Below, piece after piece: positions 19,147 to 27,409 of a stretch of DNA of 64,000 bases (the stretch's first letter is position 1; each line of letters starts with the position of its first letter). The translations under genes and the position numbers were made by a program. Source of the DNA: an uncultured Paracoccaceae bacterium. Its GTDB lineage: Bacteria > Pseudomonadota > Alphaproteobacteria > Rhodobacterales > Rhodobacteraceae. Under the pieces are notes generated by a model that saw only the letters and a list, made by a program, of their open reading frames with translations, was not told the DNA's origin and did not search any database. Where the stretch lies: NCBI GenBank assembly GCA_937864535.1, contig CALMJS010000019.1, forward strand, positions 248,001-312,000, given 5' to 3'.

Positions 19147-20286
19147 TCACCCGACGCGGTTTCCCTTGACCCAGACGCCGCGTACCACGCCGGTGCCGCC
19201 CACGCGCTTGACGCGGATCACATCCGCGCGCTTTCCGATCTCGAGCACGCCGCGGTCATGGAGGGCCGTTGCCTTTGCCGGCGCCTCGGTGACGGTGCGG
19301 ATACCGCGCGCGACATCGCCCCACAGATCCCCGAGCAGAAGCGCAGACGACAAGAGCGCGGCAGGCACATAGTCGGACGATACGATGTCCAGCAAATCCA
19401 TCTCGGCCAGTTGATGTGCAGCAACATTGCCAGAATGCGACCCGCCACGGATCAGGTTCGGCGCACCCATCATCACCGCGATGCCATGATCATGGCAACT
19501 GCGGGCGGCTTCGATCGTCGTCGGGAACTCGGCAAAGGTCACGCCATTGCGCTTGGAAGTGACGACATGCTCGACCGTCGTATCATCATGGCTGGCCAAC
19601 ACCGCCCCGAGACGTTTTGCACCCTCGACCGAGGCCCGCTCGTGCTCGGCACCAAAGCGGTCCTTGATGGCCAGTTGCGCCGCCACATGCCCCTCAAAGT
19701 CGCGGTCCGACATTCCATGCTTGCCCTGATAATATTCCTTGAGCTTGTCGAGGTTGCGGAATTGCCGCGCGCCCGGCGTATGGTCCATCAGGCTGACAAT
19801 CCCCACGCGATCCTCGACGGTAAAGCTTGCCAGTTCGGACACCAGCGTTTCGGAACAGGTTTCCGCGCGCAGATGGATATAGTGGGAAATCCGCAGACCC
19901 GCGCGCGCGCGCAGATCGAGGATTTCGCTCGCGACTTCGCGGGCGTATTGTTTGTATTCACCGGTCTTCTTGGTGACCGAGCCGACGCGCAACGCATCGA
20001 ACACCGTGGTAATGCCGACCCCGCACAGTTCGGCGTCATGGGCGATAATCGCGGCTGCATGCGGCCAGTCCACTTTCGGACGGGGCTCTAGGTGGCGTTC
20101 CAGATTGTCGGTGTGCAGTTCGACCAAACCCGGCATCACCAGATCGCCTTCGCAATTGACCGCACCGGCAGGCACCGAACGGCCATCGGCGATATCGACA
20201 ATTTCTCCATCGCGCAGCGTGATGCTGCCAGCAATCACAGAGTCGGAAAGAACGACAGTCGCGTTCGCGAGGATCGTTTCGGTCAT
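19147..20286 (-). CDS. phnM: Alpha-D-ribose 1-methylphosphonate 5-triphosphate diphosphatase
   Basis: A 379-residue amidohydrolase-fold enzyme of the C-P lyase pathway. It releases diphosphate from ribose 1-alkylphosphonate 5-triphosphate to give the PhnJ substrate. The VMPGLVELHTDNLERH segment near residue 50-66 holds the metal-binding HxD in place of the usual HxH, a PhnM feature. The segments GITTVFDALRVGS and MGAPNLIRGGSHSGN are also diagnostic. The gene is separated from phnG-N by the oppositely oriented DUF1045 gene and probably has its own promoter next to the 20342-20359 dyad. Confidence 0.93.
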   Translation of the reverse strand: MTETILANATVVLSDSVIAGSITLRDGEIVDIADGRSVPAGAVNCEGDLVMPGLVELHTDNLERHLEPRPKVDWPHAAAIIAHDAELCGVGITTVFDALRVGSVTKKTGEYKQYAREVASEILDLRARAGLRISHYIHLRAETCSETLVSELASFTVEDRVGIVSLMDHTPGARQFRNLDKLKEYYQGKHGMSDRDFEGHVAAQLAIKDRFGAEHERASVEGAKRLGAVLASHDDTTVEHVVTSKRNGVTFAEFPTTIEAARSCHDHGIAVMMGAPNLIRGGSHSGNVAAHQLAEMDLLDIVSSDYVPAALLSSALLLGDLWGDVARGIRTVTEAPAKATALHDRGVLEIGKRADVIRVKRVGGTGVVRGVWVKGNRVG

Positions 20287-20341
20287 GGGTAGATTTCCTG
20301 CCTTGAGTTGAACAGTTCTGAAGTGTCGAAACGCATTCGAC

Positions 20342-20359
20342 TGTCACAAGCGTGTGACA
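20342..20359. promoter_or_regulatory. Dyad/Pho-box-like element between phnM and the DUF1045 gene
   Basis: TGTCACA (20342-20348) and TGTGACA (20353-20359) form a perfect inverted repeat around AGCG. Read as CTGTCACAAGC followed by GTGTGACAATT, the same sequence also gives two 11-base units like those of PhoB sites (CTGTCAT..). It lies between the divergent starts of phnM (55 bases away) and the DUF1045 gene (22 bases away), so one protein bound here could control both. Confidence 0.5.
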
Positions 20360-20381
20360 ATTTTGGTCTAATTTCCTGAAA

Positions 20382-21071
20382 ATGAAGAAAATTAACCGAT
20401 ATGCCGTTTATTACGCACCCCGTGACGGAGCCTTTGCGACAGCTGCTGCCGCTTGGCTTGGCTGGGATGTCGTACAGGGATGCGCCGTGCCGCAACCCGC
20501 CCCGGCGGGCTTGCCCGCGCCGCTCGCAGAGCTGACCAAAGCCCCCAGAAAATACGGCTTTCATGGCACGATCCGCGCGCCGTTTCGTCTGGACGCGGGC
20601 CTCGGTCCGGCGGACGCGCAGGCCTGTGTCGCAAACCTCGCCCGATCCCAGAGGCCGGTTGTCTTTCCGGCCCTCCGGATCGAAAACCTGCATGGCTTTC
20701 TTGCTTTCACGCCCGAAGGCGACACCACGGATCTGCTCCGGCTCGGGGCAGAGGTTGTGCGCGGCACCAATCATTTGCGTGCGCCCTTGAACCAGGCAGA
20801 GCTGGCCAAGCGCCAACCGGACAGGCTCACGCCGCGGCAGCGCGACCTGTTGGACGAATTCGGCTATCCTTGGGTGATGGAGGAATTCCGGTTCCACCTG
20901 ACCCTGAGCGACCAGTTCTCGCCGGACCACATGGCGGGCATGACCGCCGCCGCCCGTGACCACTTTGCAGATGCCTTGCCGCAGCCCTTTGTCATCGAGG
21001 ACCTTTGTCTCTTTGGCGAGGACAATGACGGGACCTTTCACCTGATCCACCGTTACGCTCTCTCGGGCTGA
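20382..21071 (+). CDS. DUF1045 phosphonate-metabolism protein, 2H phosphoesterase superfamily
   Basis: A 229-residue cytosolic protein of the TIGR03223 type found in C-P lyase loci. Two H-x-T motifs, FHGT near residue 57 and FHLT near residue 170, are the paired catalytic histidines of 2H phosphodiesterases. The gene is divergent from phnM, and its last 19 bases overlap the convergent phnN gene. No PhnP is encoded in this locus. A role in opening the cyclic ribose phosphate made by C-P lyase, the job of PhnP, is therefore attractive but unproven. Confidence 0.87.
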   Translation: MKKINRYAVYYAPRDGAFATAAAAWLGWDVVQGCAVPQPAPAGLPAPLAELTKAPRKYGFHGTIRAPFRLDAGLGPADAQACVANLARSQRPVVFPALRIENLHGFLAFTPEGDTTDLLRLGAEVVRGTNHLRAPLNQAELAKRQPDRLTPRQRDLLDEFGYPWVMEEFRFHLTLSDQFSPDHMAGMTAAARDHFADALPQPFVIEDLCLFGEDNDGTFHLIHRYALSG

Positions 21072-21574
21072 AGCGCGGCGATCATCCGTTCGATCCCTTG
21101 CGCCTCGGAACCATCGTTCACCACGGTGGTGACGCACAGCCCGTCGGGTAACTTGAATCCTGCGCGTTCGAGCCGCTTTTCAATGTCCGCCGCGGTCTCC
21201 CGTCCACGCGCGGCCAGACGCGCAGCCAGCACTGCGTCCGGTGCCGTGACCAGGATCACCTGCAAATCCGGGAAAATCGCCCGCGCCTGTCTCAGGATCG
21301 ACCGCGACCCGTTAAACAGAACGCGCGGACCCAGAGTTTCCGACTTGGGGAGTCCATAGGACAGCCCGTGCGCTTGCCAGTCCAGAATGAACTCGCCTGC
21401 GGCCTTGCGGGCGGCAAAGTCCTCGGATGTGACCCCTTCGAAATCCTCGCCCCCCGCTTCGGTCGGACGGGTGATGACCCGCTTCGCAATATGGAGATCG
21501 GGCAACGCCGCCTTTGCCCCCGCGAGCAAGGTATCCTTGCCCGCACCGGACGGCCCGACGACAGCAAAGATCAT
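21053..21574 (-). CDS. phnN: Ribose 1,5-bisphosphate phosphokinase
   Basis: A 173-residue P-loop kinase. Walker A is VGPSGAGKDT at residues 5-14, in the guanylate-kinase-like arrangement of PhnN. The enzyme phosphorylates ribose 1,5-bisphosphate to phosphoribosyl diphosphate, returning the C-P lyase product to nucleotide metabolism. Its ATG overlaps the phnL stop (ATGA at 21571-21574), making it the last gene of the phnGHIJKLN unit. Its 3' end runs 19 bases into the convergent DUF1045 gene. Confidence 0.92.
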   Translation of the reverse strand: MIFAVVGPSGAGKDTLLAGAKAALPDLHIAKRVITRPTEAGGEDFEGVTSEDFAARKAAGEFILDWQAHGLSYGLPKSETLGPRVLFNGSRSILRQARAIFPDLQVILVTAPDAVLAARLAARGRETAADIEKRLERAGFKLPDGLCVTTVVNDGSEAQGIERMIAALQPERA

Positions 21575-22260
21575 GCGGCGACTCCGGGAGTAAACACCGT
21601 CACATCGACCTCGCGCGTGCAGACACGCTCGCGTGCGCCCTCGTCGTGGAAAATACCCACAATCGCCGCACCGCGCTCTTTGGCGGCTTTGATCAGACCC
21701 AGAACCACGTCACGGTTCCGGGCGTCCAGACTCGCTGTCGGCTCGTCCAGCAACAGCGCCGGATACGCATGCGCAAACCCGCGTGCGATGTTCACACGCT
21801 GCTGTTCGCCACCCGAAAACGTTGTGGGCGAAAGTGACCAGAGCCGTTCGGGGATATTGAGCAACGACAGCAACTCTTCGGCGCGGTTATGCGCCGTCTC
21901 TTGCGGCATCCCGAGCGCAAGCAGAGGTTCGGCGACCACCGTCCGCGAGGGAACACGCGGCACGACCCGCAGGAACTGGCTCACATACCCCAAGATCTCG
22001 CGGCGCAACCGGATAATGTCGCGCGGCGTTGCCGCCGCAACATCAACACCGCCGACGAGGATAGAACCGGACGCCGCAAGGTAATTTCCGTAAATCATCC
22101 GCATCAGCGTCGATTTACCCGCACCCGATTGCCCCGTCAGGGCAACGCATTCGCCCGGCGCGACCTTGAGATGCGCACCCGCCATGACCGGAATGACCGC
22201 CCCGCCCTGATTGTGCAGCGTAAAGCTCTTTGAAAGGTTCTGGATCTCGATCATGGTCAA
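21571..22260 (-). CDS. phnL: C-P lyase ABC-type protein PhnL
   Basis: A 229-residue ATP-binding cassette protein with Walker A TGQSGAGKS, signature FSGGEQQRVNIARGF and Walker B ALLLDEP. PhnL is required together with PhnG, H and I for forming the ribose-triphosphate alkylphosphonate intermediate; despite its ABC fold it is not a transporter subunit. The start overlaps the phnK stop and the end overlaps phnN, both by ATGA. Confidence 0.92.
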   Translation of the reverse strand: MTMIEIQNLSKSFTLHNQGGAVIPVMAGAHLKVAPGECVALTGQSGAGKSTLMRMIYGNYLAASGSILVGGVDVAAATPRDIIRLRREILGYVSQFLRVVPRVPSRTVVAEPLLALGMPQETAHNRAEELLSLLNIPERLWSLSPTTFSGGEQQRVNIARGFAHAYPALLLDEPTASLDARNRDVVLGLIKAAKERGAAIVGIFHDEGARERVCTREVDVTVFTPGVAA

Positions 22261-23036
22261 ACCTGCAGGACAGACGAAACAAGGAGTTGGGTATAGGCGG
22301 CCTGCGGATCGTCGAGCACCTGATCGGTCAGCCCGTGTTCGATCACCCGGCCGTCCTTCATCACCATCAGGCGGTCCGCCAAGAGCCGTGTCACCGCGAG
22401 GTCATGCGTCACGATAATCACCGAGAGCCCCATGTCCCGCACCAGCCCGCGCAAGAGGTCCAGCAGACGCGCCTGCACAGACACGTCGAGACCACCCGTC
22501 GGCTCGTCCATGAACACCAGCCGCGGCGAGGTGACGAGGTTGCGCGCGATCTGCAAACGCTGCTGCATCCCGCCCGAGAACTGGCGCGGACGGTCGTCGA
22601 TGCGTTCGCCGGAAATCTCGACACGACCCAGCCAGTCGATTGCGGTCTCGCGGATGTCGCCGTAATGGCGCGCCCCGATCGCCATCAGGCGTTCACCGAC
22701 GTTGCCGCCGGCAGAAACCCCCATGCGCAATCCGTCACGCGGGTTCTGGTGGACAAAGGCCCATTCGGTACGCGACAGCACACGACGTTCCGGCTCGGGC
22801 ATGGTCAGCGTATTGCGCCCTCGGTAGAGGATCTTTCCCTCGTCCGCCTGCATATGACCCGCCAGACATCCCAAGAGCGTCGATTTGCCCGATCCGGACT
22901 CTCCGACGATGCCGAGCACCTCACCCGGCCACAGGTCGAAACTCACATCGGCACATCCGATCCGCTGGCCATAGCGTTTGGTCAGACCTTCGACACGGAA
23001 CAGCGGTTGATCGAGCGAGACATCATGCAAGGTCAT
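22257..23036 (-). CDS. phnK: C-P lyase ABC-type protein PhnK
   Basis: A 259-residue ABC ATPase that binds the PhnGHIJ core complex in the known system. Visible are Walker A GESGSGKST, the signature FSGGMQQRLQIARNL and Walker B LVFMDEPTGGLD. The ATG at 23034-23036 was chosen because it overlaps the phnJ stop as ATGA and gives the PhnK N-terminus; the longer open frame is antisense-like sequence inside phnJ. It is co-translated with phnJ and phnL. Confidence 0.92.
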   Translation of the reverse strand: MTLHDVSLDQPLFRVEGLTKRYGQRIGCADVSFDLWPGEVLGIVGESGSGKSTLLGCLAGHMQADEGKILYRGRNTLTMPEPERRVLSRTEWAFVHQNPRDGLRMGVSAGGNVGERLMAIGARHYGDIRETAIDWLGRVEISGERIDDRPRQFSGGMQQRLQIARNLVTSPRLVFMDEPTGGLDVSVQARLLDLLRGLVRDMGLSVIIVTHDLAVTRLLADRLMVMKDGRVIEHGLTDQVLDDPQAAYTQLLVSSVLQV

Positions 23037-23905
23037 GCCGCTTCTCCTTTGGGCGACAGGCGGCCGGTGTGCCCCTCGGCCTGTCGGGTGGTGCAATAGC
23101 TGGTGTCGGAACACACAAACATCCGGCTGCCGGTGTCGTCGGTAATCACCTCGTCGAGGTAACTCGCCCCGGACCCGCACAGATCGCAGGCATGATCGGC
23201 CTTGCTCGGGTCAAAGGGGTGATCCTCGAAATCGAGGCTCACCACATCGGTGTAGGGTGGCAGCGCATAGATACGTTGTTCACGCCCGGCCCCGAACAAC
23301 TGGATCGCGGCATTCCCGCCCAGCTTGGGGTTGTCGAATTTGGGAATAGGCGACGGGTCCATGACATAGCGGCCTTCGACCTTGACCGGATAGGCATAAG
23401 AGGTCGCAATGGCACCGTGGCGGGCGATATCCTCGTACAGCTTGACGTGCATCAGCCCGTATTCCTCAAGCGCATGCATCCGCCGTGTTTCGCTTTCCCT
23501 CGGCTCAAGGAACCGGAGCGGCTCTGGAATCGGCACCTGATAGACGAGGATTTGCCCTTGGGTCAGGGCCACTTCCGGAATCCGGTGGCGGGTCTGGATG
23601 ACCGTCGCCTCTGCCGTGGTTTCCGTGGTCCGGACCTGCGCTGTCCGTTCAAAGAACTTGCGGATCGACACCGCGTTCGTCGTATCGTCCGCCCCTTGGT
23701 CAATGACCTTGAGCGTATCCCCGGGCGTCAGGCACGCCGCGGTGACCTGAACGCCGCCCGTGCCCCATCCGTAGGGCATCGGCATTTCGCGGCTGGCGAA
23801 CGGCACCTGATAGCCGGGGATCGCCAACCCCTTGAGCAGGGCACGGCGGATCATCCGCTTGGTCGCCTCGTCCAGATAGGCAAAGTTATACGCCTGCTCG
23901 GTCAT
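23033..23905 (-). CDS. phnJ: Carbon-phosphorus lyase radical SAM subunit
   Basis: A 290-residue catalytic subunit. It cleaves the C-P bond of ribose 1-alkylphosphonate 5-phosphate by radical SAM chemistry, releasing the alkane (methane from methylphosphonate) and a cyclic ribose phosphate. The cysteine pattern CDLC, 21 residues, then CSDTSYC matches the [4Fe-4S] ligands and the thiyl-radical cysteine of characterised PhnJ. The ATG at 23903-23905 overlaps the phnI stop (ATGA). All residues expected for activity appear intact. Confidence 0.95.
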   Translation of the reverse strand: MTEQAYNFAYLDEATKRMIRRALLKGLAIPGYQVPFASREMPMPYGWGTGGVQVTAACLTPGDTLKVIDQGADDTTNAVSIRKFFERTAQVRTTETTAEATVIQTRHRIPEVALTQGQILVYQVPIPEPLRFLEPRESETRRMHALEEYGLMHVKLYEDIARHGAIATSYAYPVKVEGRYVMDPSPIPKFDNPKLGGNAAIQLFGAGREQRIYALPPYTDVVSLDFEDHPFDPSKADHACDLCGSGASYLDEVITDDTGSRMFVCSDTSYCTTRQAEGHTGRLSPKGEAA

Positions 23906-24990
23906 TCTGCGGCCTCCTTGACCTCGGCACCCGCAGCGGCGCGGCGGAGTTTGCGGATGAGTTCCAGTTCGGACTGGAAATCGACGTAATGCGGCAGCTT
24001 GATATGTTCGAGAAAGCCCGTCGCCTGAATGTTGTCGCAGTGATAGAGCACGAATTCCGCGTCCTGGGCGGGCGCCCCGACATAGTCTTCGCCCAGTTCC
24101 TCCCAGCGGAGCGCACGGTCCACGAGGCTCATCGAGATCGCCTTGCGTTCCGATTGCCCCATCACCAGACCATAGCCCCGCGTGAACTGTGGCGGCTCGG
24201 ACTTGGACCCTGTGAACTGGTTTACCGTCTCGCATTCGGTCAGTTCGATCTCGCCGATCTCGACGGCAAAGCCCAGTTCGGGGATCTCCATCTCGACCGC
24301 ACAGGTCCCGATCCGCAATTCCCCGACAAAGGCGTGCGTGCGCCCGTAGCCACGCTGGGTCGAATAGGCCATCGACAGGACAAACCCCTCGTCCCCCCGC
24401 GCCAGAGCCTGCAACCGCAGCGGCCGATCCGCCGGCATTTCCAGCGGCTCGCGGGTGAGGTCAGGCGGGGTTTCGGCCCCCTCGGACAGGGGCTCCATCA
24501 GACCGTCCCGATCCAGAAGTTGCAGGATATGCGGCGCGGCGACAGCCTCCGCCTCCTTGCGCAGCGCCTCGGGTGCCGCGCCATCCGCCATCAGTTTGAA
24601 ATCCAGCAAACGGTGCGTGTAATCGAACGTCGGCCCGAGGATCTGACCCCCCGGCGCATCCTTGAACGTCGCCGAAATCCTGCGGATGATGTCCATACGA
24701 TCCGTCTCGACCGGAATGGACGCCCCGAACCGCGGCAGGGTCGTGCGGTAGGCGCGGATGAGGAACACCGCTTCGATCAGATCGCCCCGCGCCTGTTTGA
24801 TCGCCAGTGCGGCGAGGTCAGGATCATAAAGCGAGCCTTCGGCCATCACACGGTTCACGGCCAGCGCCATCTGTTCGCGGATCTGGGCGACACCGAGTTC
24901 GGGAACCGAACGATCCCCACGGCGTTCATCGGCCAGCCACTGGTGCGCGGCGTCGATCGCGCGTTCACCGCCTTTGGTCGCGACATACAT
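23902..24990 (-). CDS. phnI: C-P lyase core subunit PhnI
   Basis: A 362-residue subunit that, with PhnG, H and L, couples the phosphonate to the ribose of ATP with loss of adenine. The N-terminus MYVATKGGERAIDAAH and the segment GPTFDYTHRLLDFKLMA are diagnostic. The ATG at 24988-24990 is fixed by the one-base overlap with the phnH stop (TAATG). Its end overlaps phnJ by four bases. Confidence 0.93.
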   Translation of the reverse strand: MYVATKGGERAIDAAHQWLADERRGDRSVPELGVAQIREQMALAVNRVMAEGSLYDPDLAALAIKQARGDLIEAVFLIRAYRTTLPRFGASIPVETDRMDIIRRISATFKDAPGGQILGPTFDYTHRLLDFKLMADGAAPEALRKEAEAVAAPHILQLLDRDGLMEPLSEGAETPPDLTREPLEMPADRPLRLQALARGDEGFVLSMAYSTQRGYGRTHAFVGELRIGTCAVEMEIPELGFAVEIGEIELTECETVNQFTGSKSEPPQFTRGYGLVMGQSERKAISMSLVDRALRWEELGEDYVGAPAQDAEFVLYHCDNIQATGFLEHIKLPHYVDFQSELELIRKLRRAAAGAEVKEAAE

Positions 24991-25562
24991 TACAGAGCCT
25001 CCACCTTGGTACTCCGCGGCAGGGCAGAGACCTGCCCGCCCGAGGTAAAGTAGCAATCAACGCCCAACGGGAATTGCGCATGATTGGCGCCAAAGGCGTC
25101 AATGGCAGGCAGATAGGCCGGTTGCTTCGTCTCGATTCCGGGACCGGACAACAGGGCTGTCGGTTCCGACAAATCCTCGCAGTCGATGATCAGCGTCGCG
25201 GACCGGTCCGGATAATCTGCGGTCCCGATGGCGAACTGCGACAGCGGCTGCAACGCGTCCCATGTGCCGATCGCGAAATCGGCCTCGCCCGCCGCCACGA
25301 CCGGAGCCGAACAGTGAAACGCGATCCATTTGCGGACGGCTTCTGTGTCGTGGCTTTCCGCCAGAAAAATCGGTGTCGTCGCATCGACGAGTGTCAGCAG
25401 GATCGCGCCAGCGGCGGGCGATACGGGCGCGGGCGGGGTTGCGCCCGTGATCGGCTGGATGCGTCCCGGTCGCGCCATCGCCTCTAGGCAGGCGCGAAAG
25501 GCGCGGGCGCTTTCATGCGCGGGGTTGGAAAATCCGCCAGATAGAACCTCGGCTTCGAACAT
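24990..25562 (-). CDS. phnH: C-P lyase core subunit PhnH
   Basis: A 190-residue PLP-transferase-fold subunit without PLP, part of the PhnGHIJ core. The opening SGGFSNPAHESARAFRACLEAMARPG is characteristic in length and sequence, and the FPLGVDCYFTSGG stretch closes the fold near the C-terminus. Start and stop overlap the neighbouring genes by one base on each side, consistent with fixed stoichiometry. Confidence 0.93.
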   Translation of the reverse strand: MFEAEVLSGGFSNPAHESARAFRACLEAMARPGRIQPITGATPPAPVSPAAGAILLTLVDATTPIFLAESHDTEAVRKWIAFHCSAPVVAAGEADFAIGTWDALQPLSQFAIGTADYPDRSATLIIDCEDLSEPTALLSGPGIETKQPAYLPAIDAFGANHAQFPLGVDCYFTSGGQVSALPRSTKVEAL

Positions 25563-26002
25563 CAGTCTTCTCCCCGTACCATCGTAAAGAATTCGACCTT
25601 GGTCGCGGCGGCCTTCTCTGCCCGAGAGTTGCGCGTTGCCGCCTCCTCCGCACGGAGCGGCGCGAGGATGGTCGCATCGACCTGAACCGCGGCGTCCGAC
25701 TGCATCAGGGCATCGACAATGGCCGCGCGGGTCGCGTGTCCCTGATCGCGCCCCTGCACATAGGCGTGTCCGACTGTGCCATCCGTCAGCCTGAGCGCGC
25801 AGCGCGTCACCGTCATTTCACCAAGGTTGAACGGCGCCCCCGTCGCACCGATCCGGCCGCGCACCATCGTTGTGCCGATCACGGGACGGCGCAGCCAATC
25901 GTGCGCAGGCAGGTCGGGCAACAACTGTTCGAGCCGCTGCGGGCGGGCACGCGCCAAAAGGCCCATGTATGTCTTGCGGGTCTGTGTGGCCAGTGTGGAC
26001 AT
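25562..26002 (-). CDS. phnG: C-P lyase core subunit PhnG
   Basis: A 146-residue first subunit of the core complex. The N-terminal helix QTRKTYMGLLARA, the RPVIGTTMVRGRIG segment and the FNLGEMTVTRCALRL segment fit the family. As the first gene of phnGHIJKLN it lies divergent to phnF, 77 bases away, with an inverted-repeat operator between them. Expression is probably repressed by PhnF in addition to any phosphate control. Confidence 0.93.
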   Translation of the reverse strand: MSTLATQTRKTYMGLLARARPQRLEQLLPDLPAHDWLRRPVIGTTMVRGRIGATGAPFNLGEMTVTRCALRLTDGTVGHAYVQGRDQGHATRAAIVDALMQSDAAVQVDATILAPLRAEEAATRNSRAEKAAATKVEFFTMVRGED

Positions 26003-26011
26003 CTTGACGAC

Positions 26012-26039
26012 TTGTCTATGTATCTATACAACTAGACAA
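26012..26039. promoter_or_regulatory. Probable PhnF operator between phnG and phnF
   Basis: Nested dyads lie here. TTGTCTA (26012-26018) and TAGACAA (26033-26039) form a perfect outer inverted repeat, and TGTAT with ATACA (26019-26030) form an inner one. GntR/HutC-type regulators such as PhnF bind repeats of this GT..TA..AC style, so the adjacent PhnF protein is the obvious candidate. The site overlaps the expected promoter of phnG. Confidence 0.62.
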
Positions 26040-26079
26040 ATATTGCCGGATTCGCCGCCGTTTCGCAAATGAAGGTTTC

Positions 26080-26793
26080 ATGACACGCAAAAATCCCGTG
26101 TGGCTGTCGATCGCCCAAACTCTCAGAGACGAAATCAGCCAGGGGCTTTATCCGGCCGGAACCAAACTCCCGACCGAGGCGCAGCTATCGGCGCGCTTCG
26201 GGGTCAACCGTCATACCGTTCGCCATGCGCTCGCGTCGCTGAACGCAGACGGGATTGCGGTGTCCCAGCGGGGATCGGGCGTATTCGTCGCCTCCAGCCC
26301 GCCTGCGGACTATCAACTCGGCGCTCGCGTCCGGTTCCACCAGAACATCGCGGCGACGGGACGCGCCCCGTCGCGGCAGGTGCTCCGCATCGAAACGCGC
26401 CCCGCCAAGCCAGAGGAACGCGACGCCCTCGGCGTCGATATGGTCCATGTCGTCGAGGGGATCTCGTCCGGCGATGCCCTGCCGATCTGTCACTTTATCT
26501 CGGCCCTGCCCGCCCGACGGTTTGCAGACCTCCCGCAGATCATGCAGACCGAACGCTCGATTTCCACGGCGCTCGAACGGCTCGGGGTGGCAGATTACAC
26601 CCGCCACTCGACCCGCATCACCGCGACCATCGCCAGAGGGCCGCGCGCTGGCATGTTAAAGGTCAGCGAAGGCGCCGCGCTCTTGCGCACAGAGGCGATC
26701 AACATCGACCACCATGGTACGCCGATCGAATACGGGCTGAGCTGGTTCGTCGGCGATCGCGTGGCCCTGACGGTTGCGAACGACGCGCCCTAG
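26080..26793 (+). CDS. phnF: GntR/HutC-family phosphonate regulator
   Basis: A 237-residue regulator with an N-terminal GntR winged helix (residues about 5-70, with [21 protein letters not shown]) and a C-terminal UTRA ligand-binding domain. PhnF homologues repress C-P lyase or phosphate-uptake genes. It is divergent from phnG. Its stop overlaps, by four bases, the end of the convergent acetyltransferase gene, so the C-P lyase unit and the transporter unit flank it on both sides. Confidence 0.9.
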   Translation: MTRKNPVWLSIAQTLRDEISQGLYPAGTKLPTEAQLSARFGVNRHTVRHALASLNADGIAVSQRGSGVFVASSPPADYQLGARVRFHQNIAATGRAPSRQVLRIETRPAKPEERDALGVDMVHVVEGISSGDALPICHFISALPARRFADLPQIMQTERSISTALERLGVADYTRHSTRITATIARGPRAGMLKVSEGAALLRTEAINIDHHGTPIEYGLSWFVGDRVALTVANDAP

Positions 26794-27407
26794 CACTCGT
26801 ACCGTTCGAGGAACTCTTCCGCCCGCAACCGGCGAAACGCGTCCAATGCGTCCCTGAGCCGGTCATGCGGCCAGTCCCACCATGCCAGCGCCTGCAGCCG
26901 ATCCGCAACGGACTGGTCAAACCGCATTTTCACAGGCTTGGCGGGCACCCCCGCCACGATCATGAACGGCGATACGTCCTTGGTCACGACGGCGCCCGAT
27001 GCGACCACCGCGCCGATACCGATGGTGACCTCCGGCTTGATGATCGCCCCGTGTCCGATCCAGCAATCCGCGCCGAGCGTGCTACGCCGCGACGCGCGAT
27101 GCTCAAAGAACGCCGGATCGTCCTGCACCCCGTCGAAATAGTAGGACGACCGATACAGGAAATGATGCTGCGCCGCGTTCCGGTAGGGATGATCGGTCGG
27201 CCCGATCCGCGTAAAGGCCGCGATATTCGCGAATTTGCCGACCGTCGTATTCGCCACGTCGGCGTAGCGGTCACAGTAGGCATAATCCTCGAACGTCGAA
27301 TTCAGAATGCGGCTGCCTTTCCCGATCTCGACATAGCTGCCGAATGTCGCGTTACCGATCTCGCAGTCAGGATGGATATACGGTTCGGTCGCGGAAAGTT
27401 TCGGCAT
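26790..27407 (-). CDS. Hexapeptide-repeat acetyltransferase of phosphonate loci (TIGR03308-like)
   Basis: A 205-residue left-handed beta-helix acyltransferase with isoleucine-rich hexapeptide repeats ([19 protein letters not shown]; later [19 protein letters not shown]) and the histidine-containing FEHRAS and GHG segments of the xenobiotic acetyltransferase group. This subgroup occurs within phn operons and may acetylate aminoalkylphosphonates, as the unrelated PhnO does; that function is inferred. It follows phnE2 by two bases and is the last gene of the phnCDEE transcript. Confidence 0.85.
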   Translation of the reverse strand: MPKLSATEPYIHPDCEIGNATFGSYVEIGKGSRILNSTFEDYAYCDRYADVANTTVGKFANIAAFTRIGPTDHPYRNAAQHHFLYRSSYYFDGVQDDPAFFEHRASRRSTLGADCWIGHGAIIKPEVTIGIGAVVASGAVVTKDVSPFMIVAGVPAKPVKMRFDQSVADRLQALAWWDWPHDRLRDALDAFRRLRAEEFLERYEC

Positions 27408-27409
27408 GA

